Positions 21,739 through 32,422 are shown, counted from the stretch's first letter. The stretch is 64,000 nt of DNA from Acinetobacter sp. ANC 4648 (GCF_002135345.1 NZ_NEGI01000001.1:310001-374000), one strand, 5' to 3'. Notes: a model not told the origin generated them from the letters alone. Numbers and translations: made by a program.

Positions 21739-24288
21739 ATGAAAAAGCTATCTCGTTTAGGTTATATTCATCCCTTTTTTTTGCTGATTATTATTACCTT
21801 AATCGCAATACCCATGGGCTTCTATGGCATGTATCTCTATATTGCCCCATCCTTGCCAGAAATGAGCGCTTTGAAAAAAGCGCCATTACTAAAACCGTTG
21901 CAAGTTTATACTGCCGACAACCAACTTATTGCAGAATATGGTGGCAAACTTTCTGTGCCGGTTGAATATAATCAAATTCCGCCAACTTTTATCCATGCTT
22001 TTTTAGCTGCTGAAGATTCTTCATTTTTTGAGCACAGTGGGATTAGTTTTAAAGGCTTAGGACGAGCAGTAAGTGAAAGTGTTACTGGCTCAAATGTACA
22101 AACTGGTGGCTCAACCATCACTATGCAAGTTGCGAAAAACTATTATTTATCTTCTGAACGAACATTAAAACGAAAATTAACAGAAGTTTTTCTTGCCCGT
22201 AAAATTGAACAAAACTTATCCAAAGAAGATATTTTAACGCTATATGTCAATAAAATTTTCTTAGGTAAAAATGCCTATGGCATCGCTGCTGCTGCAAAAA
22301 TTTATTATGACCGAAATCTAGACCAACTCAGTACAGCTCAAATGGCAATGATTGCGGGTTTACCTAAAGCACCCTCAAAATACAATCCTGTTGTAAATCC
22401 TGAACGGGCTTTAGAACGTCGTAATTGGATTTTAGGTCGCATGTTACAATTAGGTTATATCAATCAGACAGAATACCAAAAGGCTGTTGCTGAACCAGTT
22501 AGCTTAAATATGCCTGACAGAGGGGTAAGCAATAAGTATCCGTATGTTGGCGAAATGGTACGTTCGGAGTTGGTTGAAAAGTTTGGGGAACTCGCAGTTG
22601 ATTCTGGTTATAAAGTCTATACAACCATCGATAGCAAACGCCAAGCATATGCTGAGGACTCAGTACAAAAAGGCTTAGAAGAATATGATCGTCGGCATGG
22701 TTGGCGTGGTGCTGAAGCGCATGATAAACCCTTAAAGCAATTTGTTGCTTATGCCAACACCTACCCTGCCGAAGTAATTAAAATTAATAGCACTAGCTTT
22801 GATGCTTTAATGCAAGATGGCTCTAAAATTACAGTGCCTTGGTCAGGTATGTCATGGGCTCGGCCTTACCGTAATGCCAATAGTGTCGGTGAAGCACCCA
22901 AAAATGCTGCCCAAATTGTAAAAATCAAAGATATTGTTCGGCTACGTCCGAATCCTGAAAAAACAGCATGGGCATTAGTTCAAGTTCCTAAAGTTCAAGG
23001 CCAACTGATTGCCATGAATCCCAATGATGGTGCAATCATTGCTGTAGTTGGTGGCTATAATTTTTATCAATCTAAATTTAACCGAGCACTGCAAGGATGG
23101 CGTCAACCTGGATCTACCATTAAGCCCTTTATTTATGCTTTAGCACTGGAAAGAGGCCTAACCCCCTATTCGATGGTGAACGATAGTCCCATCACTATTG
23201 GAAAATGGACACCCAAAAATTCAGATGGCCGTTACCTCGGCATGATCCCTCTGCGTCGTGCTTTGTATTTATCTCGAAATACGGTTTCAGTACGTTTATT
23301 ACAAAGCGTGGGGGTTGAGCGTGCGCGTCAATTACTCATGGATTTCGGGCTTCAAGAGGACCAAATACCACGTAATTTTACGATCGCTTTAGGTACACCA
23401 CAAGTTTTACCTGTACAAATGGCTACGGGTTATTCAAGTATTGCCAATGGTGGCTATCGTATTCAACCGCACTTCATCACGCGGATTGAAGATGCTTATG
23501 GCAAGATCATTTACGAAGCCAATCCTGAATATGCCTGCATTACTTGCATTGGCCAAAAAGATGATGTTGTAGAAGCTAAAAACACAACGACAACGCCAGA
23601 TGATGAAGTCATTCAATTGACCAATCAAACAGTTACACATAAAAACTCAGACCCTCTCTCTAAAGAAGAGCAAAGTAAATATCGCCAAGCACAGCGTATT
23701 TTAAAATCTCAATCCGCATTTGATATGGCCAATATTTTGCATGATGTTATTGTGCATGGTACTGGACGTGCAGCACTAAAAATTGGTCGTGATGATCTCG
23801 CTGGAAAAACGGGAACAACCAATGATGCCAAAGATGCTTGGTTTGCTGGTTTTAATGGAAAACTCGTTGCAATTACTTGGGTGGGCTTTGACCAACCAAG
23901 TACTTTAGGTCGTCGCGAGTATGGTGGCATTGCAGCTTTACCTGTTTGGGTGAACTTCATGAGTAAATCACTGGAAGGTACACCAGAGTCATGGGTGCGT
24001 TTTGATGCAAATGCCAAAGCGCCTATTTCCAGAGAACAGCGAGGACAGCTACAAGCTGAATCTCAGAAAGATAATTATCGTACTTCCCCGCCTTTAGCAC
24101 GTCCAATTTATCGTCCAGCACCCGTTGCACCTACACGTAATCCATCAAGCGATTTTGATGACTTACTTGATGATGAAAAGGCATTATCGCCATCTAATGT
24201 TACGCCACCCACGATGAATCAGAACAATTCAAACTCTCACAAAGACACTAGAGACAATTTAGAAAACCTGATTAATCAAGTGGAATAA
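21739..24288 (+). CDS. ponA: Penicillin-binding protein 1A (bifunctional glycosyltransferase/transpeptidase)
   Basis: This 849-residue class A PBP polymerises lipid II and cross-links peptidoglycan. A single N-terminal membrane anchor lies at about residues 12-34. The glycosyltransferase domain contains AAEDSSFFEHSGISFKG with the catalytic Glu near 91 and GGSTITMQVAKN. An OB-like insert follows. The transpeptidase domain has the nucleophile motif S459-T-I-K462, an SRN motif near 514 and K690-T-G-T693. The C-terminal 90 residues are Pro/Asn/Asp-rich and disordered. It is divergent from pilM, as in related genomes, and ends at an 18-bp terminator hairpin. Confidence 0.96.
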   Translation: MKKLSRLGYIHPFFLLIIITLIAIPMGFYGMYLYIAPSLPEMSALKKAPLLKPLQVYTADNQLIAEYGGKLSVPVEYNQIPPTFIHAFLAAEDSSFFEHSGISFKGLGRAVSESVTGSNVQTGGSTITMQVAKNYYLSSERTLKRKLTEVFLARKIEQNLSKEDILTLYVNKIFLGKNAYGIAAAAKIYYDRNLDQLSTAQMAMIAGLPKAPSKYNPVVNPERALERRNWILGRMLQLGYINQTEYQKAVAEPVSLNMPDRGVSNKYPYVGEMVRSELVEKFGELAVDSGYKVYTTIDSKRQAYAEDSVQKGLEEYDRRHGWRGAEAHDKPLKQFVAYANTYPAEVIKINSTSFDALMQDGSKITVPWSGMSWARPYRNANSVGEAPKNAAQIVKIKDIVRLRPNPEKTAWALVQVPKVQGQLIAMNPNDGAIIAVVGGYNFYQSKFNRALQGWRQPGSTIKPFIYALALERGLTPYSMVNDSPITIGKWTPKNSDGRYLGMIPLRRALYLSRNTVSVRLLQSVGVERARQLLMDFGLQEDQIPRNFTIALGTPQVLPVQMATGYSSIANGGYRIQPHFITRIEDAYGKIIYEANPEYACITCIGQKDDVVEAKNTTTTPDDEVIQLTNQTVTHKNSDPLSKEEQSKYRQAQRILKSQSAFDMANILHDVIVHGTGRAALKIGRDDLAGKTGTTNDAKDAWFAGFNGKLVAITWVGFDQPSTLGRREYGGIAALPVWVNFMSKSLEGTPESWVRFDANAKAPISREQRGQLQAESQKDNYRTSPPLARPIYRPAPVAPTRNPSSDFDDLLDDEKALSPSNVTPPTMNQNNSNSHKDTRDNLENLINQVE

Positions 24289-24298
24289 AAAATCTAAT

Positions 24299-24338
24299 GC
24301 AATAAAAAAAGCCATCTTCTGATGGCTTTTTTTATTGC
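24299..24338. terminator. Bidirectional intrinsic terminator between ponA and rlmA
   Basis: Two perfect 18-bp arms (24299-24316 and 24321-24338) surround a TTCT loop, with A- and T-runs giving U-tracts on both strands. It serves ponA from the left and rlmA from the right. Confidence 0.92.
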
Positions 24339-24355
24339 ATATTTATGCATTGAAA

Positions 24356-25159
24356 TCATTTCTTTTTGAAAACATAAATCTGAAAACTAGCCGTTAAATT
24401 AAATTGTGCTTGCTGTTCCAAAAGTAAACGTTTTTCAGGCTTAGCTTTGTAAGCATAAGGCGTCATTGCAATTAAGTTTTTTAATTGGATCTGATCTAAA
24501 ATAAATGTGGAATCAACAACAGTCTGATCCACCAGTTCAAAATTATCTTGTAATTGCTCTACAAATTTATACGGAGTATGTAGCTTCACTTCATCAAACA
24601 AAGCTTCACGCATTGCGTACAAATGTTGTGGCGCAGGCGTGACCACCAATAAGTATGCTTTAGGCTTTAACACCCTGAGAATCTCTTGTTGCGGAATTGG
24701 ACTAAATAAACTACTACAAAGATCAATCGAACTATCTAGAACTGGTAAAGTTGCTCCAGTTCCAACCACCCACGTCACACCTTTATTCAACTTTGCAGCC
24801 ACTTGTACTGCATTTTTGGCAATATCTACACCAACACATTGCACTACTTTTTGTTGCATAGCATCGGTGTAATAACCCTCACCGCAACCAATATCCAATA
24901 AATTTTCAATCCGTAAATCACGAATTTTTTGTATCACAGCCTGTTGTAAAGGTTCATAAAAACCAGCACTTAAAAATTGACGTCGTGCCTCTACAGATTC
25001 TGGTGTATCACCTGGGTTTTTACTGTGTTTATGCTGCACTACATGCAAATTCACATAACCTTGTTTTGCTACATCATAACTATGATTGTTTGCACAGCGC
25101 CACGTTCGATCCGTTAAGCTCAATGCCTCACGACATACTGGACACATCAACAAATTCAT
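24356..25159 (-). CDS. rlmA: 23S rRNA (guanine-N1)-methyltransferase, RlmA family
   Basis: From the ATG at 25159 the protein has 267 residues, close to the size of E. coli RlmA. GGAG lies 6 bases upstream of this start; a longer open frame to 25288 has no better start and would run into mraY. The N-terminus has the zinc-finger ligands C6, C9, C22 and H26. A Rossmann SAM-binding motif follows in LLDIGCGEGYYTD (about residues 92-104). The family methylates G745 (or the neighbouring G748 in Gram-positive bacteria) of 23S rRNA. The enzyme is cytoplasmic. A hairpin at 25190-25216 separates it from mraY. Confidence 0.88.
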   Translation of the reverse strand: MNLLMCPVCREALSLTDRTWRCANNHSYDVAKQGYVNLHVVQHKHSKNPGDTPESVEARRQFLSAGFYEPLQQAVIQKIRDLRIENLLDIGCGEGYYTDAMQQKVVQCVGVDIAKNAVQVAAKLNKGVTWVVGTGATLPVLDSSIDLCSSLFSPIPQQEILRVLKPKAYLLVVTPAPQHLYAMREALFDEVKLHTPYKFVEQLQDNFELVDQTVVDSTFILDQIQLKNLIAMTPYAYKAKPEKRLLLEQQAQFNLTASFQIYVFKKK

Positions 25160-25189
25160 AGTGCTCTCCAAGACTATTGATTCGCGATA

Positions 25190-25216
25190 AAAAAAGCCGA
25201 CCCATGTCGACTTTTT
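25190..25216 (-). terminator. Intrinsic terminator after mraY
   Basis: On the minus strand AAAAAGTCGAC and GTCGGCTTTTT pair around ATGG (one G-T pair), followed by a T-run. It lies 15-40 bases past the mraY stop and closes the rsmH-to-mraY operon before rlmA. Confidence 0.8.
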
Positions 25217-25230
25217 CACATCACATTTTC

Positions 25231-26349
25231 TTAACGCAATTTTAAAGTCATTAGACCTAAAACTACCAGCATAATCGTGATAATCCAAAAACGAATGACC
25301 ACTTGAGTTTCACGCCAGCCTTTTTTCTCATAATGATGATGTAAAGGTGCCATTAAAAAGACACGCTTATTACGCATACGTAGTGAACCAATCTGTAGGA
25401 ATACTGAAATAGCCTCAACTACAAAGACCCCCCCCATAATCGCAAACACGATTTCTTGACGTACCATGACCGCAATTGTACCGAGCATCGCGCCTAAGGA
25501 TAAAGCCCCAACATCCCCCATGAACACCTGAGCAGGATGCGCATTGTACCAAAGGAATGCCAAACCAGCACCAATCATGGCAGCACAAACAATCACAAGC
25601 TCAGAAGTATATTTTACATAAGGAATATGTAAATATGTTGCAAAACGAATATCGCCCGCCAAATAAGCAAAGACACCCAAACCAGCAGCAACCAAGACGA
25701 TTGGCATAATCGCTAAACCATCTAAACCATCAGTCAAATTGACGGCATTGGATGCGCCATTAATCACCAAATAAGTAAAGCAAATAAAACCAATTCCTAA
25801 AGGAATCGACGATAATGGGATACTTAAATTTTTAAAGACCGGAATCAACAAATCTAACATATTGGCAGTATGTTCAGGATTTGGCTGCTGTGTGGCAATT
25901 ACATATAAAGCAATACCTGCACCCAAAGAACCGACTGAAGTCCAAAAGAATTTTTTGCGTGCGGGTAAACCTGCATTATCTTTATAACGAACTTTAATCC
26001 AGTCATCTGCCCAACCTACTGCACCAAAAATCACCATCACAGCAAGTACAATCCACACATAGGGATTAGATAAATCTGCCCACAGTAATGTACTGACCCC
26101 GATAGAAAGTAGGATTAGAATCCCTCCCATGGTGGGTGTACCCATCTTTTTGGCATGGCTTTCAGGTGCAAATGAACTCACTGCTTGGCCATATTTCAAC
26201 GTTTGTAATTTACGAATCATGACTGGCCCTAGAGCCCATCCGATTGCCAGCGCAGTTAAGACGCTCAGTAATGCCCGTAAAGACAAGTATCGAACTACCT
26301 GAAAAGTGTTGTTATACCCTGCCAAATGTTCAAACAACCATAACAGCAT
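25231..26349 (-). CDS. mraY: Phospho-N-acetylmuramoyl-pentapeptide-transferase
   Basis: This 372-residue polytopic inner-membrane enzyme transfers phospho-MurNAc-pentapeptide to undecaprenyl phosphate, making lipid I. Family motifs are clear: DDWIK at about residues 115-119, [10 protein letters not shown] near 203-212, the Asp-containing [14 protein letters not shown] near 262-275, and HHHYEKKGW near 335-343. Length is typical. Its start overlaps the murF stop by one base. It is the last gene of the operon here; murD, ftsW and murG do not follow. Confidence 0.97.
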   Translation of the reverse strand: MLLWLFEHLAGYNNTFQVVRYLSLRALLSVLTALAIGWALGPVMIRKLQTLKYGQAVSSFAPESHAKKMGTPTMGGILILLSIGVSTLLWADLSNPYVWIVLAVMVIFGAVGWADDWIKVRYKDNAGLPARKKFFWTSVGSLGAGIALYVIATQQPNPEHTANMLDLLIPVFKNLSIPLSSIPLGIGFICFTYLVINGASNAVNLTDGLDGLAIMPIVLVAAGLGVFAYLAGDIRFATYLHIPYVKYTSELVIVCAAMIGAGLAFLWYNAHPAQVFMGDVGALSLGAMLGTIAVMVRQEIVFAIMGGVFVVEAISVFLQIGSLRMRNKRVFLMAPLHHHYEKKGWRETQVVIRFWIITIMLVVLGLMTLKLR

Positions 26350-27758
26350 TAAAGTTTCTCCATCAAATCAGCCATCAACGTTTCCATATGGGTATAACGA
26401 GAACCTTTGAATAGGAAACTCATGGACTGGGGTTGATGTGTTGCAATTAAATTCATTAAAAGGGGTAAAGCTTGTTCTTGCGTGAGAAAAGCTTGTAATT
26501 TTTTCCCATATTGAGTACTTCTGGCACCCTCTTGTATAGCAGGAGAAAACTCCCCCACAGCAACGACAAAATTAATGCCTTGGACAGAAACCAAATCACG
26601 ACCCAGCATATAATGTTGCTGTGCCGCTGTATTCCCAAGCTCACCAATATCACCAATCACCATCACTTTAATGCCGTCTTGCTGGGCTAACACTTCCGCA
26701 GCAGCACGCATTGAAGTCGGGTTAGCGTTATAGGTATCATCAATAAAGACGTAATTGCCTTTTTGGATAAAGTTTAACCGACCTTTAGCACCTTGCGCAC
26801 TTTCTAGCCCCTGCACAATATCATCCAACGGAATATCGAGTGCCAAAGCAAACGCAGCCGCGGCTTCAGCATTTTGCACATTATGTAAACCGGCAAAAGG
26901 TAAATGGACTGAGCGAGCACCTTCTGGTGTATTCAGGGTAAAACGTGCAGATTGAACCAATAACTCAATATCTGTGGCATAAACATCACCATCCTCTCCA
27001 AAGCTTAAAACTTTTTGGGTTCTAATGGCTTGTCGAATTGCATCACTAAAATCATCCTGTGCAGGAATAATTGAAGTTCCTGCTGGATCAAGATGCGCAT
27101 AAATTTCAGATTTTGCATGGCAAATACCATCACGCCCACCAAACTCACCTAAATGCGCTGTTCCAATATTGAGAATGCCAGCAACATGTGGCTGAACTAA
27201 GCTTGAGGTATAGTCAATTTCACCTTGATGACTGGCTCCCAATTCCATGACTGCAAATTGATGTTCTGCACGGAGCTCTAGCAGCATCATTGGAACACCT
27301 AAATCATTATTTAAGTTGCCACGAGTAATCAATGTAGGTGCTAATCGAGAAAGAATACTTCCCAGCATTTCTTTGGTCGTGGTTTTGCCACTACTGCCAG
27401 TTAAAGCAATCACTTTGAGCTGTGGATTGTGTGCACGACGATAAGCACCTAACTGCCCAAGTGCTAAACGCGTATCGGCAACCACAAGCTGGCAAATATC
27501 GGCATCAATAGGTCGACTGACAATCGCAATTTGACAACCTTGGTTCGCAACCTGCTGGATAAACTCATGTGCATCAAAGCGCTCACCTTTGAGTGCTAAA
27601 AATGCATCACCGAACTCAGCTTGGCGTGAGTCGGTCAAAATACGTTTAATTTTACCTTGTGGTGCTTGATCTAAGTACCAATACCCTTGAGTCGCTTCAG
27701 CAAGTTGCCCTGCTGACCATGGCTCCAAAGGCACAGTACTGGTGGTCGAGGTGTGCAT
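26349..27758 (-). CDS. murF: UDP-N-acetylmuramoyl-tripeptide-D-alanyl-D-alanine ligase
   Basis: This 469-residue ATP-dependent ligase adds D-Ala-D-Ala to the UDP-MurNAc tripeptide in the cytoplasm. The Mur-ligase P-loop is in [13 protein letters not shown] (about residues 119-131). The central domain has the [10 protein letters not shown] segment, and [12 protein letters not shown] near 318-329 marks the C-terminal domain junction. It lies 8 bases after murE and overlaps mraY by one base. Confidence 0.97.
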   Translation of the reverse strand: MHTSTTSTVPLEPWSAGQLAEATQGYWYLDQAPQGKIKRILTDSRQAEFGDAFLALKGERFDAHEFIQQVANQGCQIAIVSRPIDADICQLVVADTRLALGQLGAYRRAHNPQLKVIALTGSSGKTTTKEMLGSILSRLAPTLITRGNLNNDLGVPMMLLELRAEHQFAVMELGASHQGEIDYTSSLVQPHVAGILNIGTAHLGEFGGRDGICHAKSEIYAHLDPAGTSIIPAQDDFSDAIRQAIRTQKVLSFGEDGDVYATDIELLVQSARFTLNTPEGARSVHLPFAGLHNVQNAEAAAAFALALDIPLDDIVQGLESAQGAKGRLNFIQKGNYVFIDDTYNANPTSMRAAAEVLAQQDGIKVMVIGDIGELGNTAAQQHYMLGRDLVSVQGINFVVAVGEFSPAIQEGARSTQYGKKLQAFLTQEQALPLLMNLIATHQPQSMSFLFKGSRYTHMETLMADLMEKL

Positions 27759-27766
27759 TTATATTC

Positions 27767-29260
27767 CTACTGAGCGGGATAAGCTGAATGGGGTTGATGG
27801 TGTTGTGCATCTATGGCAGCTTGCACTTCAACCACATCGTCAAACCAATGGCGTACACCATCAATTTCTTGATAGTTTTCATGTCCTTTACCAGCAATCA
27901 CCACAATATCGCCAGACTGTGCATGTTGGACTGCATATTTAATTGCTTCACGACGATCATGTATTTCATGCACATCATGCTGATTAAAATCAACATCACG
28001 CTTCATATCGGCAAAAATTTGTTGTGGATCTTCTGTACGTGGATTATCCGATGTAATCATCACTGGATTCGCTTGCTCTAAAGCAGCCTGGATCATGAGT
28101 GGACGTTTACCCCGATCACGATCACCACCGCAACCAAAGACTGCCCAAAGTTGATTTTCAACATGGCGCTTTAGCGTTTTTAGCACTTGCGTCAATGCAT
28201 CTGGCGTATGTGCATAATCGATAACAAATAAACGATCCTGATCCCGAATCACTTGCATCCGTCCTGGTGCACCTTGTAACTGAGGCACAGTTGCAATCAA
28301 TTGCTCTAAGTCAAAGCCTGCTTGCTCCGCCACAATTAAACTCGCGACTAGATTTTCAATATTAAAATGCCCCAGTAACGGACTTTGAACTTCAAATTCA
28401 CCCTGAGCCGTTTTTAATCTAAATATTGCACCATTTAAACTATATTGGATTGCAAAGACCTGATAATTCGCTGCTTGACTGGTCGAATAGGTTAATACTT
28501 TAGGATGAGCTAGATTATTGCTTGCTGCATCTATCATCACATGCGCATGCTCATCATCAACATTAATTACAGCAACTTCTAAGGATGGGAACTTAAATAA
28601 GCGAGATTTAGCCTCAGCATACACTTCAAGCGTCCCGTGATAATCCAGATGATCACGGCTGAGATTACTGTAGGCTGCAATTTCAATATCACAACCCTGT
28701 AATCGACCTTGCTCCAAACCATGTGAACTGGCTTCCAGTGCAGTAAATTCAGCACCTTTTTTGGCAAAATCATGCAATAAATTTTGTAAATGTAAAGCAT
28801 CCAATGTGGTATGTGACGATGCTTCTAAATGAGGTAAAATTCCATTCCCCGTCGTCCCCATCACTGCACACTTTTGATCTTGCAACGTAAGTAATTCAGC
28901 TACTAAACGAGTAATCGTAGTTTTACCATTCGTACCTGTCACCGCCAGAATGCGAGTGGCTGTTACCAGATCAGTCGCTTGTAAATAGTGTTTTTGCCAT
29001 TCACCCATCCGCTGACGGACATCAGGACAAACTAAAACATGATTCAAGGCTAACTCGGTTTCACTAATAACACCCAAAGCACCTTTTTCTAGTGCAGACT
29101 GAGCAAATTGCAGTATTTTTTCCGGTTGAGAATAGCTATTTAAAGCAATAAAAATTTGTCCTGCTTGGATATATCGACTATCCAAGCAAAAGCCCTGAAA
29201 TGGCTCAAACATCCAAGGCAGTGGGTTTTCTAGGTGATAAATATCTTGAAAATGAATCAC
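27767..29260 (-). CDS. murE: UDP-N-acetylmuramoyl-L-alanyl-D-glutamate-2,6-diaminopimelate ligase
   Basis: This ligase of about 497 residues adds meso-diaminopimelate to the peptidoglycan precursor. The P-loop VTGTNGKTT is near residues 108-116, and the DNPR motif (SDNPRTEDP), which marks meso-DAP rather than lysine specificity, is near 412-420. I chose the GTG start at 29260, which has AGGA at about 8-base spacing and begins 10 bases after ftsI. An ATG at 29284 would extend the protein by 8 residues and overlap ftsI, and it lacks a good ribosome site. It is part of the rsmH-ftsL-ftsI-murE-murF-mraY operon. Confidence 0.95.
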   Translation of the reverse strand: MIHFQDIYHLENPLPWMFEPFQGFCLDSRYIQAGQIFIALNSYSQPEKILQFAQSALEKGALGVISETELALNHVLVCPDVRQRMGEWQKHYLQATDLVTATRILAVTGTNGKTTITRLVAELLTLQDQKCAVMGTTGNGILPHLEASSHTTLDALHLQNLLHDFAKKGAEFTALEASSHGLEQGRLQGCDIEIAAYSNLSRDHLDYHGTLEVYAEAKSRLFKFPSLEVAVINVDDEHAHVMIDAASNNLAHPKVLTYSTSQAANYQVFAIQYSLNGAIFRLKTAQGEFEVQSPLLGHFNIENLVASLIVAEQAGFDLEQLIATVPQLQGAPGRMQVIRDQDRLFVIDYAHTPDALTQVLKTLKRHVENQLWAVFGCGGDRDRGKRPLMIQAALEQANPVMITSDNPRTEDPQQIFADMKRDVDFNQHDVHEIHDRREAIKYAVQHAQSGDIVVIAGKGHENYQEIDGVRHWFDDVVEVQAAIDAQHHQPHSAYPAQ

Positions 29261-29270
29261 TACAATCTTC

Positions 29271-31106
29271 CTACTTGGATACATTTACCGTTTCGAGCGG
29301 TTTGTCTAAAGGAACGTTCATTAAACGCAATGATTCTTGCATAATTTTTGCAAATACGGGTGCGGCGACCAAACCACCATAGTATTGGCCACGCGGATTT
29401 TCCACTACCACAATAATGGCTAAACGCGGATCGCTAATCGGTGCAACACCTGCAAATAAAGCACGATATTCCGTATTCGAATAACCACGATGGTCAGGCC
29501 GTAATTTATGGGCTGTACCGGTTTTACCACCGACACGATAACCTGGAATATTGGCTTGTTTCGCAGTTCCACCAGGCATCGTCACTTGCTCTAACATGAG
29601 GAGCACTTCATCCGCAATTTTAGGTGAAAGTACTTGCTCACCTTTCGGCTGTTCTTGCAATTTATACAGACTAAGTGGATTTTTTACCCCATGATTTGCC
29701 AACATGGCATAGCCTTGTGCTAATTGCAGCATGGTGGCATTAATACCATAACCATAAGCCATGGTACCGACTTCAGAAACATTCCATTTACTCGGTGGTA
29801 AAATTAAACCACCACTTTCACCAGGGAATTTGACCGCAGAACGTTGTCCAAAACCAATACGTTTAAAGAAGGTTGGTAAGGTTGAATATGGCATCGATAA
29901 AGCTATTTTCGCAGAACCGACGTTAGAAGATTTAATGATGACACCCGTGACGGTTAGTGAACCATAATTATGAGTATCACGAATCGTATGATTACCAATG
30001 CGCATTGAGCCAGGGCTGGTATTCACCACCGTATTTGGAGTGTATTTACCACTTTCCAGACCAGCTGAGATGGTAAACGGCTTCATGGTCGAGCCAGGTT
30101 CAAACATATCAATCGCACCACGATTTCGCATGGCATCTTTATTTTGCAACCCATTTTTATCATTTGGGTTGTACGATGGCCAACTCGCCATCGCTAAAAT
30201 TTCACCCGTTTTCACATCAACTGCAATCGAAGAAGCCGAGCGCGCATTATTTGCGACCCCTACAGCTGTCAATTCACGATACATAATATATTGCAGCCGT
30301 GAATCGATACTGAGGGTCATATTTTCACCCGCAGTCACTTCCTTTACTACTTCAGGAACTTTAACGCGATTACCATGTTTATCACGAGAAATTTTTTGTT
30401 CGCCATCCTCTCCCGCCAATTGTTTATTGAGCTGCATTTCCAGCCCTTCAATGCCAGAACCTTCACTATTGGTTAAACCTATAATTTGTGCATTCGGTTG
30501 CGGCTGCGGGTAATAGCGTTTATAGGTTTTTTCGGCATATACGCCTGCAAATTTACGTTTTACAATTAAATCTGACTGCGGTGGCGGTACTTCTTTTTTT
30601 AAGACTAGATAACGTGAGCGCGGACGATCATTCAGCTTCTTTTTCAAATCTGCACGATCAATTCCAACAGCATCTGCCAGTTCATCCAGATTTAAATTTT
30701 CATCCGGTAATTGACGTTTTAATTTACGGCTATGCGGTTCTTGCTTTAACGCTTCTGTTATTTTTACAAATTCGTGCTGGGTTTCAAAATATTCACGTGG
30801 ATCGATCACCACTTTCATAATCGGTGTGCTAATCGCTAAAGGTACGCCATGGCGATCACTGATCACCCCACGCATTGCTTTGATTTTTTCACTTCTTAGA
30901 ATATTGGCATTGGCTTTATTTTGCAAAAAATCTTTATTCACAACCTGCACATAAAATGCACGCGCCACCAGCAGGACAAAGCACAATAACACAATGCCCC
31001 ACATTAAATAAAAACGCCACATTTCTACAGCAATAGTCGATTTTTCTGTAATTGACTGCTGTTTTTTGCGTGGTTGTCGTGTTGGTTTTATTTGCTTATC
31101 TGCCAT
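29271..31106 (-). CDS. ftsI: Peptidoglycan D,D-transpeptidase FtsI (PBP3)
   Basis: This protein of 611 residues is the septal class B penicillin-binding protein. The start is the ATG at 31106, with AAGG at 8-base spacing; the longer frame to 31157 overlaps ftsL. One membrane helix is at about residues 32-52. The dimerisation domain follows, then the transpeptidase with S339-T-M-K342, SSN near 399 and K528-T-G-T. It cross-links septal peptidoglycan together with FtsW and FtsL. Position 10 bases after ftsL and 10 before murE supports one operon. Confidence 0.96.
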   Translation of the reverse strand: MADKQIKPTRQPRKKQQSITEKSTIAVEMWRFYLMWGIVLLCFVLLVARAFYVQVVNKDFLQNKANANILRSEKIKAMRGVISDRHGVPLAISTPIMKVVIDPREYFETQHEFVKITEALKQEPHSRKLKRQLPDENLNLDELADAVGIDRADLKKKLNDRPRSRYLVLKKEVPPPQSDLIVKRKFAGVYAEKTYKRYYPQPQPNAQIIGLTNSEGSGIEGLEMQLNKQLAGEDGEQKISRDKHGNRVKVPEVVKEVTAGENMTLSIDSRLQYIMYRELTAVGVANNARSASSIAVDVKTGEILAMASWPSYNPNDKNGLQNKDAMRNRGAIDMFEPGSTMKPFTISAGLESGKYTPNTVVNTSPGSMRIGNHTIRDTHNYGSLTVTGVIIKSSNVGSAKIALSMPYSTLPTFFKRIGFGQRSAVKFPGESGGLILPPSKWNVSEVGTMAYGYGINATMLQLAQGYAMLANHGVKNPLSLYKLQEQPKGEQVLSPKIADEVLLMLEQVTMPGGTAKQANIPGYRVGGKTGTAHKLRPDHRGYSNTEYRALFAGVAPISDPRLAIIVVVENPRGQYYGGLVAAPVFAKIMQESLRLMNVPLDKPLETVNVSK

Positions 31107-31116
31107 ACAGCATGCC

Positions 31117-31461
31117 TTATTTCTTTTGCTCTGGTTCAGTGGGTAATGAAATGACAACCGTTTGTGCAGCTGGCGGAGAATACATTCTTAATTGTGTCAC
31201 CGCGCGTGTTCCTATCTGCGCAGTTGCACCAAAGGTTTGCTGTTCAATTAACAATCGCCCCCATTCTGCATTAATATCTTCACGTTCACGCATATAAGAA
31301 TTTAAATCACGAAAATCATGGCGGTATGAAAAAACCTGCAATACCACCATAAAGGCACTCACCAAAGCGACTCCAACCAAAAAAGTATAAACCAGTGTTT
31401 TTTTAACCACCAACTTATTACTTTTCTTGTCTATGTTTTTTTCTATGCTTTCTTCTTTCAT
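31117..31461 (-). CDS. ftsL: Cell division protein FtsL
   Basis: This 114-residue bitopic protein has a basic cytoplasmic N-terminus (about residues 1-24), one membrane helix (about 27-47), and a periplasmic heptad-like region (about 50-85), as expected for FtsL. FtsL forms a complex with FtsB and FtsQ and activates FtsWI at the septum. Sequence conservation in this family is low, so position between rsmH and ftsI is the main support. It overlaps rsmH by 4 bases (ATGA). Confidence 0.9.
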   Translation of the reverse strand: MKEESIEKNIDKKSNKLVVKKTLVYTFLVGVALVSAFMVVLQVFSYRHDFRDLNSYMREREDINAEWGRLLIEQQTFGATAQIGTRAVTQLRMYSPPAAQTVVISLPTEPEQKK

Positions 31462-32384
31462 TCTTCGCCTTTAGGTTCTAAGCGTTCAGCAACTCTCAGC
31501 CATGCACTTCGTGAACGAGGATTTTGTTTCACTTCAGACTCACTGGCACGAATGCGATCTATTTTTTTCAGTCGACGCGTATCTTCTCTTTGTTGTGGCA
31601 TTCCCCAACTGGTATCTTCACCCAAGGTAGACTCTTTTTGAATAAATTGCTTAATAATACGATCTTCCAGTGAATGGAAACTAATCACAGCCAAACGTGC
31701 ATGTGCTTTTAACAAATCGACTGCTTGTGGTAAAAAAACATGCACATCATCAAGTTCTTTGTTAATTTCAATACGAATCGCCTGAAAGGTGCGTGTCGCA
31801 GCATGTTTATTTTTTTCCCATTTTGGATGAGCAACTTTGACAATCTCGGCCAATTGCGCAGTGGTTTCAATATACCCTGCTTTTTTAATCGCTTTGGCAA
31901 TACGACGACTATAACGCTCTTCACCATATTGAAAAATTACATTCGCCAGATGTTCTTCATCTACATTCACTAACCATTCAGCTGCGGTCTGTCCCTGTGA
32001 ATTATCCATACGCATGTCTAAAGGTCCATCTTTCATGAAACTGAAACCACGTTCGGCCTGATCCAATTGCGGTGATGAAACGCCTAAATCAGCCATAATT
32101 CCATCAACTTGATAAATACCCAATTGATTCATTTCTTGTTGTAAATCTGCAAAGCTAGCATGAATGATTTTAAATCGAGGATCTTCTTGTTCTAATTGAG
32201 CCGCGACTTCCAAGGCTTGAGGATCTTTATCGAATGCATAAACACGCGCATTCGCATCTAGCTTTGAAAGCAATAAACGGGTATGCCCACCACGTCCAAA
32301 TGTCCCATCAATATAAATTCCTGTATCGCGATCTGCCAGTAAAGCAGCAACAGTTTCATGTAGTAATACAGAAATATGAGACAT
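31458..32384 (-). CDS. rsmH: 16S rRNA (cytosine(1402)-N4)-methyltransferase
   Basis: This 308-residue enzyme N4-methylates C1402 in the decoding centre of 16S rRNA using SAM. The N-terminal HISVLLHETV, the SAM-binding IDGTFGRGGHTRLLL (about residues 25-39), MADLGVSSPQLD near 97-108 and the C-terminal ISFHSLEDR are all family hallmarks. It is the first gene of the division/cell-wall operon; no mraZ lies upstream. A promoter fits at 32423-32451. Confidence 0.97.
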   Translation of the reverse strand: MSHISVLLHETVAALLADRDTGIYIDGTFGRGGHTRLLLSKLDANARVYAFDKDPQALEVAAQLEQEDPRFKIIHASFADLQQEMNQLGIYQVDGIMADLGVSSPQLDQAERGFSFMKDGPLDMRMDNSQGQTAAEWLVNVDEEHLANVIFQYGEERYSRRIAKAIKKAGYIETTAQLAEIVKVAHPKWEKNKHAATRTFQAIRIEINKELDDVHVFLPQAVDLLKAHARLAVISFHSLEDRIIKQFIQKESTLGEDTSWGMPQQREDTRRLKKIDRIRASESEVKQNPRSRSAWLRVAERLEPKGEE

Positions 32385-32422
32385 AAGTTAAAATTCAGTT
32401 CAATCAAAAAATGTAACTGAGT

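Noticed and set aside
29998..30513. 171-residue plus-strand open frame inside ftsI
   Set aside because: Antisense to the transpeptidase and dimerisation domains of FtsI, no supporting signals.
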